17,324 nt of DNA from JAZMZS01 sp045586105 (GTDB taxonomy: Bacteria; Bacillota; Clostridia; Oscillospirales; CAG-272), in the NCBI GenBank assembly GCA_045586105.1, contig JAZMZS010000182.1, positions 1 to 17,324 of the forward strand, written 5' to 3'. Under the pieces are notes generated by a model. That model was given only the letters and a program-made list of their open reading frames with translations. It did no database searches and had not been told where the DNA came from. The position numbers and the translations under genes are program-made. Shown here piece by piece: positions 12,617 through 17,324 of this stretch (positions are counted from its first letter, which is position 1; every line of letters begins with the position of its first letter).

Positions 12617-13642
12617 TCACAGACTCGCACCGAAGGCGTGCAGCGCATTCGAAAGCTTGTCCGCGGTCTCGGGCGCTCCTCCCCTTATTCTGTCGATAAC
12701 ACCTCTGAGCTTTGCGACGGTATCCTGCACCGATTCGAACAAGGTCTTGAACTCGGTAACATCAGGGTCTGCCACCTTCAACTTCTCATGTGCTGCCTCA
12801 AGACGCGCCAGTGCATCCCTCTCCGCTCGCTCGGCGGCAACACGTGCTTTTTCTGCATCATCGGCTTTCTTTCTCGCTTCGGCGAGCGCTTTCCCGTTTT
12901 CGGCTTCTGCCACTTTTCGGGCGGACTCTTCCGCTTCCTTCTGTATCTGCTCGAACTTATCAGCGGGGATCTTCGGGTTTTCCTTTGCCATCTTGAGCTT
13001 ATCCTTCAGCTTGAGTGCGTTCTGCTTCTCGGATTCAAGAGCCGCCTCCGCTGACTCAAGCTGACGGCGAAGCTCCTCCGCCTCCTGCGCGGAAGCACGT
13101 GCCTCCTCTGCCGCCGCCTCAGCTTCAGCAAGTCTCTCGGATATCTCTTGCGCCCGAGCTTCTGCTTCCTTTCGCGCCTTGACTTCCCTCTCGATCTCAC
13201 TTACGGAGGTGTTCTCCATATCATGCGTCTGCACATACTCGGCACGCTCCCTCTCAGGCATACCGAGAAGTGCGATCGCCTGCGACGGTGTAAGGTTGCC
13301 AAAAATATCCATCTTACACTCGGTCTGAAAGAACATCTCTATCTGCTCGCCATCTCCATCCCCGTAATTACGGTAAAGCTTCATATAATTATTCGCAGAC
13401 GACTGAGAAAGTTTGAAATTATCCTGAAGCCACGGTCCCCACTCTCCGTGAGGGAGCTTGTCCTTGGCCTCGCACAGAAGTCTGCCTATATCTACTGCAG
13501 CAAAAAGCACCTGCGCCGCAGTCTGGCGCCGAATAGCATTTATTTCGATAACGATCTCGTCACAGCGGATCTCGTTGAGACGGATCTTGTCCTCCTCGGA
13601 ATAACCGATAACGTCATACGTGCGCTTTTCTTCGTTTTGCAT
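12617..13642 (-). CDS. DUF3102 protein with long coiled coil
   Basis: The product is 341 aa; ATG 13642 follows AAAGGAGACAAAGAACA and overlaps the end of the PcfJ gene by 29 nt. Residues about 30-145 are the DUF3102 domain: 'QVLFAAVDIGRLLCEAKDKL', 'PHGEWGPWLQDNFKLSQSSA' and 'NNYMKLYRNYG', a helix-turn-helix-like stretch, then 'NLTPSQAIALLGMPERERAE'. Residues about 145-290 are a long Ala/Glu/Lys/Arg heptad coiled coil. A short helical end contains 'FKTLFESVQDTVAKLRGVID'. DUF3102 proteins occur on plasmids, conjugative elements and phages next to replication or partition genes. Their activity is unknown; a DNA-binding, filament- or partition-like role is inference from architecture. The placement before the replication genes agrees. 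Confidence 0.82.
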   Translation of the reverse strand: MQNEEKRTYDVIGYSEEDKIRLNEIRCDEIVIEINAIRRQTAAQVLFAAVDIGRLLCEAKDKLPHGEWGPWLQDNFKLSQSSANNYMKLYRNYGDGDGEQIEMFFQTECKMDIFGNLTPSQAIALLGMPERERAEYVQTHDMENTSVSEIEREVKARKEAEARAQEISERLAEAEAAAEEARASAQEAEELRRQLESAEAALESEKQNALKLKDKLKMAKENPKIPADKFEQIQKEAEESARKVAEAENGKALAEARKKADDAEKARVAAERAERDALARLEAAHEKLKVADPDVTEFKTLFESVQDTVAKLRGVIDRIRGGAPETADKLSNALHAFGASL

Positions 13643-15323
13643 TGTTCTTTGTCTCCTTTAACGTTTGTAAATATCTGAGCCATTCTTCCTTGAAGGCAAT
13701 AACCTCGATGGTCTCGGCGCAGTTGTGGTCACCTCTGTTCTGCGCGACCTTTCCTCCCCGGTATTCGAGAGTATAGAACGGAACGTCCGGGGAATCGATA
13801 CGCCGAATAAAGTATATACTCGTCGTCCCCTCCGCATGAGAGTTAGCATAACTACCTACGCAGTGGTGCAACGTCTTGCCCTCTGCGATCAACTCTCCTT
13901 GCGACGCTGCAGGTCTGATAAGCATACCCAGCTCCTCACTGCGGTATGACCTGCGCTCAAGCTCCTCAAGCCGCGCTCTGATCTTGATATTGAGAAGCTC
14001 CTCTTCCTTGTGCTTGACCTGCGCTATCATGTTATCGTGAGCGCTGACAAGATTCTTTGGGTACATCATCGACCTGTCAAGCCCGCCGTAAACCTGCTCG
14101 ACCGCTCTCCAATAATCCGCAAGGTATCGGGGAGAGATAAGGCTTCCGCGAGCCGTATTTTCTCCGAGCCTTTCCCGTTGCCGTGCCAAATACCCGAGCG
14201 TACGCACGATCGGCACCTTATACCTCGTGATCAGTTCGTTTGTGTTGTACACTCCAAACGTCTCAAGCCTATCAAGGCTAAGCGAATCAAGCTTGATCCC
14301 CTGCGTGACTTTTATGTGCTTGTAATAATCGACTATCTCGACCTTCCTTGTGATCGCAAGCTGAAGCTCGTTTTTTTCAAGGTCAAGCATTCTGTGAGGC
14401 TTGACCTCCCTCCAGTTTACGTATTCGTCAATAACCGAGGTTTTCAATTTCTCGGCTGAGTAATAACTGCCGTTTCTCTCCTCTCCTCTGCATATCAGCT
14501 CCCCGACGTATCTGCCGCATTCGGCACGTACGAGGTTTTCTACGTTCCGGTGCTTGCACCACAGCTGCATATATGCCCCGGGATAGATCTTGCCGGTTCC
14601 GTTCGCTTCTATATACTCATACAAAGCAGAATGGGCACTGTCGGTACTCTCAACGAGTTCTCTCGTGTATCCGTCAAGCTCGTCGGAGTCACATGCGCCT
14701 ATCATGTCCTCTCCGCGCTTGCGTGCCTCCCATTTGATATTCCAGCTTACCGAGGACATAAACCTCGTATATCCGCACACGCGGGTAAGAGTGCCGCCTA
14801 CTATGACCACGCCCTCCCACATGTTACGCGAATATGATATGTTACCGTCCTTGTCGGTGTATTTCGCAATGCTCCAGGACAAGAGACATAGATGCCCTCT
14901 CACGTTGTGGGCTGTACTGATGAAGTGTCTGTCAAGCTGATATGAGCTTCTGAAACGTGATATATGTACAGCACTCATTCCCTTGCCGCACTGCGGGCAG
15001 ATACATGAGCTGTGGCTGCACTTTGCTTCTCCGTCCGCAGGATCTATAAACCCGAACGTGTCCGAGGCACCCCTCCAGCACCCGCTCTCAAACGCTACGT
15101 GTTCAAGATACGTCTCCTCACCGCACGCCGTACAATGTACCAGCGCCATTTTCTTGACGCGGTCCTCAAGCGGAATGTAGCAGGATCCTTTCCGATAGAG
15201 AAGCACGTCGCCCTTAAGCAGCCCGCGCTTCTCCATTGTCTCGATGATCCCTTCCGGCGGCTTTGTCGGAAGCTCCGATATAGTTGCCGCGATCTCTGCC
15301 TCGTCTCTCTTTTTTCTCGGCAT
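13614..15323 (-). CDS. PcfJ-like protein
   Basis: The product is 569 aa from MPRKKRDEAEIAATIS. ATG 15323 has GAGGTGCGCT in front; a GTG at 15335 is possible. Residues 64-112 carry 'CTAC' and 'CPQC', a zinc ribbon. The middle is mixed alpha/beta. The C-terminal PcfJ domain (about 465-555) includes 'GKTLHHCVGSYANSHAEG', 'YFIRR', 'PFYTLEYRGGKVAQNRGDHN', the signature of the family named after PcfJ of enterococcal plasmid pCF10. The biochemical function is not known. PcfJ and PcfK genes are found side by side on conjugative elements and many Firmicutes or Bacteroidetes phages, and here PcfK precedes it with a gap of 8 nt. The conserved His-His-Cys and Gln/Asn positions look enzyme-like, but no reaction can be named. 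Confidence 0.87.
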   Translation of the reverse strand: MPRKKRDEAEIAATISELPTKPPEGIIETMEKRGLLKGDVLLYRKGSCYIPLEDRVKKMALVHCTACGEETYLEHVAFESGCWRGASDTFGFIDPADGEAKCSHSSCICPQCGKGMSAVHISRFRSSYQLDRHFISTAHNVRGHLCLLSWSIAKYTDKDGNISYSRNMWEGVVIVGGTLTRVCGYTRFMSSVSWNIKWEARKRGEDMIGACDSDELDGYTRELVESTDSAHSALYEYIEANGTGKIYPGAYMQLWCKHRNVENLVRAECGRYVGELICRGEERNGSYYSAEKLKTSVIDEYVNWREVKPHRMLDLEKNELQLAITRKVEIVDYYKHIKVTQGIKLDSLSLDRLETFGVYNTNELITRYKVPIVRTLGYLARQRERLGENTARGSLISPRYLADYWRAVEQVYGGLDRSMMYPKNLVSAHDNMIAQVKHKEEELLNIKIRARLEELERRSYRSEELGMLIRPAASQGELIAEGKTLHHCVGSYANSHAEGTTSIYFIRRIDSPDVPFYTLEYRGGKVAQNRGDHNCAETIEVIAFKEEWLRYLQTLKETKNNAKRRKAHV

Positions 15324-15331
15324 AGCGCACC

Positions 15332-15679
15332 TCACAGAAACGAGCCGAGATCTATTCGTCCCGGCGTCGCGGGTGTCTTCACTTCCGCAGGCTCTCCGAG
15401 CCCGTAGAACTCGCGAAGTATCTTCTCTGCTACCTTCGGAGAAATACAGAAGCAGCCGCGTTTCTTCGAATGCTCGTCCGCGTACTTCTTTAACGCCTTC
15501 GCAGCGCCGTCAAGCCCCATACCGTCTACCATGAGATCGTGTTCAAGCAGCTCGGCGCTCGCGCTCTCCCTCTCGGCTATTTCCTTCAGCTGCTCCCCGA
15601 TCATATATATAGGCTCGTCCTCGTGTCCTTTTTGCTGAGCTTCTATTATTGCGCTCAACCTTGCCATTACACCATTCAT
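15332..15679 (-). CDS. PcfK-like protein (AcrIIA9-related family)
   Basis: The product is 115 aa; ATG 15679 follows GAAAGGAATA. Features are an N-terminal helix, 'PIYMIGEQLKEIAERES' (23-39), 'LLEHDLMVDGMGLDGAAKAL' (44-63), 'KKYADEHSKKRGCFCISPKV' (64-83) and 'AEKILREFYGLGE'. The middle Gly and the 'G.FCIs...a..ii..fYg' end are hallmarks of PcfK-like proteins. The anti-CRISPR AcrIIA9, a Cas9 inhibitor, belongs, as I recall, to this same superfamily. Most PcfK proteins have no tested activity, so Cas9 inhibition here is only a possibility. It is encoded directly before PcfJ, its usual partner. Confidence 0.78.
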   Translation of the reverse strand: MNGVMARLSAIIEAQQKGHEDEPIYMIGEQLKEIAERESASAELLEHDLMVDGMGLDGAAKALKKYADEHSKKRGCFCISPKVAEKILREFYGLGEPAEVKTPATPGRIDLGSFL

Positions 15680-15703
15680 TATTCCTTTCGCTCTCTTTCT
15701 TTT

Positions 15704-15991
15704 TTATTTAACCTTTGCTATTAACATCCTCAGCCGGTGATTCTCCGCCATAAGCAAATTATTTTCCTGTTTTAGAAGAATATTGTTCTCGCGCAGTTGT
15801 CTGTTGGCAGATATAAGCACGTTCTTCGGAGGTCCTGTCCTTCGCCTTATCCACCTGCGCAGGAGCGCTGCAGGATACAGTACTTTATCTATGTTGAAGA
15901 ATATCAAACAGACGGCACAAAAGATGAGAACGGCTCCGATGAGCATCACCATCAACAGTGCTATATCGCAATATGTAAGCTCCGATGTCAC
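15704..15991 (-). CDS. Membrane protein with leucine-zipper-like tail (95 aa)
   Basis: The GTG at 15991 is chosen because AGGAGG stands 8 nt before it; a GTG at 16000 would sit inside that ribosome-binding site. The product begins MTSELTYCDIALLMVMLIGA. Residues about 10-32 (IALLMVMLIGAVLIFCAVCL) form one membrane helix. A basic patch (RRWIRRRTGPPK, 45-56) follows, then a coiled coil (62-93) with 'NNILLKQENNLLMAENHRL', leucines at heptad spacing and Asn at core positions. Topology is probably N-out with a cytoplasmic coil (positive-inside rule). No family is recognised. It lies between a zinc-finger gene and PcfK in a tightly packed run. Confidence 0.7.
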   Translation of the reverse strand: MTSELTYCDIALLMVMLIGAVLIFCAVCLIFFNIDKVLYPAALLRRWIRRRTGPPKNVLISANRQLRENNILLKQENNLLMAENHRLRMLIAKVK

Positions 15992-16022
15992 GTCTTGCAC
16001 CTCCTATTCATCTTATTCATCG

Positions 16023-16205
16023 TTATATACCGCCTCTTTCCTTTGATTTCATCATGCACGGGTATGAGCATACCCGCTGACGTTTCTTGTTTCTGTATGC
16101 GTGGTACGGTGCCGGAACGAATTCCTTGCCGCACTCGGGGCATTTCTCGACTGAAATGCCCCAGTACTGAACGTGCGCACCTTCCTTATTTCTTTTTCTT
16201 ACCAT
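16023..16205 (-). CDS. Small zinc-finger protein (60 aa)
   Basis: ATG 16205 (MVRKRNKEGAHVQYWG) has AAAGGA 10 nt upstream. A longer reading from a TTG at 16229 lacks a ribosome-binding site. The residues 'VEKCPECGKEFVPAPYHAY' give CxxC, and 'RVCSYPCMMKSKERG' gives a second Cys pair (CSYPC), a treble-clef-like zinc site of about 30 residues surrounded by Lys/Arg. Nucleic-acid binding is likely; the target is unknown. The start overlaps the upstream gene by 20 nt. A perfect 10-bp hairpin at 16137-16162 lies within the coding sequence. Confidence 0.72.
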   Translation of the reverse strand: MVRKRNKEGAHVQYWGISVEKCPECGKEFVPAPYHAYRNKKRQRVCSYPCMMKSKERGGI

Positions 16206-16407
16206 TGGTATCAATTCCTTTGCGCTCAAGCTGCCTGTTGCAGTACACGATATCGTCTACGAGGCTGTTCTGTGTCTGCCGGATCCGTCCGACAAGCTCC
16301 TCTATCCCGGCGCGGTCGAGCGATTCCTTTCCTTCTATGCTTGATCTGAGCGTAGCTAATGCCGTGTTTGCTTCAAGAAGCACGGTAATCATATCCTTTT
16401 CTGTCAT
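16186..16407 (-). CDS. Hypothetical helical protein (73 aa)
   Basis: ATG 16407 follows GAAGGTGAAGTT. The product, MTEKDMITVLLEANTALATL and onward 'RSSIEGKESLDRAGIEELVG', is mostly helical with heptad-like leucines and ends in a Lys-rich tail (DTNGKKKK). A two-helix hairpin is likely. No known domain, metal site or membrane segment is seen. It overlaps the zinc-finger gene at its 3' end, so the two may be coupled. Function unknown. Confidence 0.66.
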   Translation of the reverse strand: MTEKDMITVLLEANTALATLRSSIEGKESLDRAGIEELVGRIRQTQNSLVDDIVYCNRQLERKGIDTNGKKKK

Positions 16408-16436
16408 AACTTCACCTTCTTTATACTTTGTCCTGT

Positions 16437-16664
16437 TTATGCTTCTGCCGCTCCGAGCCTTGCCCTCTCCTCTTCTTCCTTTGCGAGCATTGCCTCTATA
16501 AGCGGTCCTCTCACCTTCTCAGCGATCCTGTCAAGCTTTGCCTGTACCTGCTCCTTGGTCATGCCTCGGCAATAATCGTCGCACACGATTATGTGCGTGT
16601 TTCCGACATAGTAATCTTTTACTACGTGACCGAGCGGAAAGTTTGAAATACTCTTTGTCTCCAT
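16437..16664 (-). CDS. Hypothetical protein (75 aa)
   Basis: ATG 16664 has the strong ribosome-binding site AAGGAGGTCGGAC. The product begins METKSISNFPLGHVVKDYYV and continues 'GNTHIIVCDDYCRGMTKEQV', then a charged helix ending LAKEEEERARLGAAEA. The N-terminal half looks like a short beta-hairpin with a conserved-looking 'YxxxNTHIxxCDDYCR'. From memory, small proteins with this stretch recur in clostridial phages and prophages without a known function. No membrane segment. The paired Cys could be structural. Confidence 0.72.
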   Translation of the reverse strand: METKSISNFPLGHVVKDYYVGNTHIIVCDDYCRGMTKEQVQAKLDRIAEKVRGPLIEAMLAKEEEERARLGAAEA

Positions 16665-16715
16665 GTCCGACCTCCTTCTTCGTTCTTATATGATATTCCT
16701 GCTGGCTTGTCTTGG

Positions 16716-17003
16716 TTAATTGTCATCGGAGTTATCGTCATCGGAGTTATCGTCATCGTTACATATCCATTCAATATTTTCCATCTCCTCCAGCGCCCTA
16801 TTGCATCTTCGCAGTGCCTCTTTTGACAGATTTTCTACTCTGCGAACTGCAACAATATTGTCACCGTTATTAACGGCGTAGTAGTTCGAGTACTCGTATG
16901 CTGCATTTTTCGCAACAATCATTGTTCTCGCTAACATTCCCATCGTAATTAGCATATATTGCTTCAATTTTTCTTCTTGCTTCATTTTTTCTTCATTTCT
17001 CAT
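16716..17003 (-). CDS. Hypothetical protein with acidic repeat tail (95 aa)
   Basis: ATG 17003 has AAAGGAG 11 nt upstream. Residues 1-17 are charged (MRNEEKMKQEEKLKQ). Residues 17-45 are helical and moderately hydrophobic ('LITMGMLARTMIVAKNAAYE'), followed by 'VRRVENLSKEALRRCNRALE', another helix. The last 15 residues are Asp/Ser/Asn repeats (ICNDDDNSDDDNSDDN) encoded by two exact copies of a 15-bp unit. No family is recognised. It is the second gene of the early run, directly behind the edge regulator, and one of the TTGTGTCTTGT sites lies just before it. Confidence 0.68.
   Translation of the reverse strand: MRNEEKMKQEEKLKQYMLITMGMLARTMIVAKNAAYEYSNYYAVNNGDNIVAVRRVENLSKEALRRCNRALEEMENIEWICNDDDNSDDDNSDDN
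16722..16751 (-). repeat. Two tandem copies of a 15-bp unit in a coding 3' end
   Basis: GTCATCGGAGTTATC is present at 16722-16736 and again at 16737-16751, followed by a partial copy (GTCATCG). It codes for the DDNSD repeats of the acidic tail of the 95-aa protein. The length is a multiple of three, so copy changes keep the frame. Slipped-strand variation between related phages would be expected. Confidence 0.85.
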
Positions 17004-17028
17004 AACCCCATCACTCCTTTATATTTGT

Positions 17029-17039
17029 TTGTGTCTTGT
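17029..17039. repeat. Operator-like copy C of TTGTGTCTTGT
   Basis: Exact copy of the 11-bp site also found at 17275-17285 and 17313-17323. It overlaps the stop codon of the helix-turn-helix gene and precedes the next gene, so it could let the same protein influence read-through into that gene. Confidence 0.6.
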
Positions 17040-17257
17040 CAGGAAACCGCGTCGGCAAAAAAAATTGCATCAACTTCTTCTGAAGTAAGATTCCACCGGT
17101 TTTTGATAGAAAGAATTTCTCCCTGAGTATATTCTGCCCCGTTGGTACCATTAAGTTTCGCAGAACATCGCTGTGGCGATATACCTATGAACGCAGCTAA
17201 AGAAGCGTTTGTATCACCAAACAAAGCCATCTTTGATTTGAACAATCTTTTATTCAT
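17039..17257 (-). CDS. Small helix-turn-helix regulator (DUF739/XRE-like)
   Basis: The product is 72 aa from MNKRLFKSKMALFGDT. ATG 17257 follows AAAGGGGAAAACA; an upstream GTG at 17293 lies inside the operator and promoter region and was rejected. Residues about 14-40 ('DTNASLAAFIGISPQRCSAK') form a helix-turn-helix, then 'LNGTNGAEYTQGEILSIKNR' and 'WNLTSEEVDAIFF'. This is the pattern of small phage DNA-binding proteins of the DUF739/Cro-like type. Flanking TTGTGTCTTGT repeats at its own promoter and after its stop suggest autoregulation. Whether it is the main repressor, a Cro-like antagonist or an activator cannot be told, because the genes further right are not in the window. Confidence 0.82.
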   Translation of the reverse strand: MNKRLFKSKMALFGDTNASLAAFIGISPQRCSAKLNGTNGAEYTQGEILSIKNRWNLTSEEVDAIFFADAVS

Positions 17258-17274
17258 TGTTTTCCCCTTTCTCT

Positions 17275-17285
17275 TTGTGTCTTGT
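17275..17285. repeat. Operator-like copy B of TTGTGTCTTGT
   Basis: Second exact copy, located between the promoter start point and the regulator's ribosome-binding site. Together with the bases next to it, it forms an imperfect palindrome (minus strand GTGTC, 7 nt, GACAC), as expected for a dimeric binding protein. Confidence 0.68.
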
Positions 17286-17297
17286 AAGGACACTTAA

Positions 17298-17324
17298 ATT
17301 ATACACAACCGCTTGTGTCTTGTC
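17298..17324 (-). promoter_or_regulatory. Early promoter at the right edge
   Basis: TATAAT (minus strand, 17298-17303) stands 17 bp after GACA (17321-17324), the last four bases of a probable TTGACA whose first two bases fall outside the window. The start point would lie near 17291. Operator copy A (17313-17323) covers the spacer and -35, and copy B lies just after the start point, so binding at either would repress it. It would drive the regulator and probably the early run to 9.3 kb. Confidence 0.7.
17313..17323. repeat. Operator-like copy A of TTGTGTCTTGT
   Basis: First exact copy, overlapping the -35 and spacer of the edge promoter. It is spaced 38 bp from copy B. More copies may lie beyond the window edge. 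Confidence 0.68.

Noticed and set aside
16206..16229. TTG start for the zinc-finger protein
   Set aside because: No ribosome-binding site; the ATG at 16205 is preceded by AAAGGA at normal distance.
1..17324. Integrase, transposase, tRNA, rRNA or CRISPR array
   Set aside because: None was recognised on either strand; repeats seen are only short operator-like or coding repeats.

Overview
This window is a piece of a tailed-phage or prophage genome, almost certainly from a host in the Firmicutes (Clostridia). The basis is the strong purine-rich AAAGGAGG ribosome-binding sites, the near-consensus TATAAT promoters, and gene families I recognise from clostridial gut phages: PcfK/PcfJ, DUF3102, DUF3310, a DUF6017-like domain, and the 'AVKxGFxGTEEEW' appendage motif. 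About 28 genes, all on the minus strand, fill the window, so transcription runs from the right edge to the left. No integrase, tRNA, rRNA, insertion sequence or CRISPR array was seen, and the genome continues past both edges.

Right part (about 17.3 to 9.3 kb, 'early' side). A consensus-like promoter at the right edge is flanked by repeated TTGTGTCTTGT sites. It drives a 72-aa helix-turn-helix protein, probably the regulator of that promoter. Small genes of unknown function follow (acidic-tailed, zinc-finger, membrane/coiled-coil). Next come PcfK-like and PcfJ-like proteins, a DUF3102 coiled-coil protein, a DUF6017-like protein, an HUH-type rolling-circle replication initiator, a DUF3310 protein, and a run of very small Cys-rich or membrane proteins. 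A second promoter overlapped by a perfect palindrome lies just before the DUF6017-like and Rep genes. The run ends in an intrinsic terminator overlapping the last gene at about 9.34 kb.

The roughly 200-bp gap at 9144-9344 is the largest non-coding stretch. It holds repeats of TAAC(C)GTGCA, two direct and one inverted, placed just upstream of a promoter with a good extended -10 and a poor -35. This looks like an activator-dependent late control region. An origin or a packaging site are alternatives.

Left part (9.1 to 0 kb, 'late' side). The packaging and head genes come in canonical order: small terminase, large terminase, portal (with an internal zinc ribbon), a tiny basic protein, scaffold, a capsid-decoration-like protein and the major capsid protein. 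A neck-like/appendage fusion follows, then directly the lysis cassette: a two-LysM endolysin, a membrane/coiled-coil accessory protein, and a holin cut by the left edge. No tail gene lies between head and lysis genes.

Coherent picture: the edge regulator controls early transcription; the HUH Rep with its DUF6017-like neighbour starts replication, probably using host polymerases; one of the small proteins before the terminator may activate the late promoter; and the late operon builds the head and lyses the cell. The most unusual points are the HUH Rep plus stand-alone DUF6017-like pair, the PcfK (AcrIIA9-related)/PcfJ pair, the two palindromic control regions, and the head-to-lysis order without tail genes.
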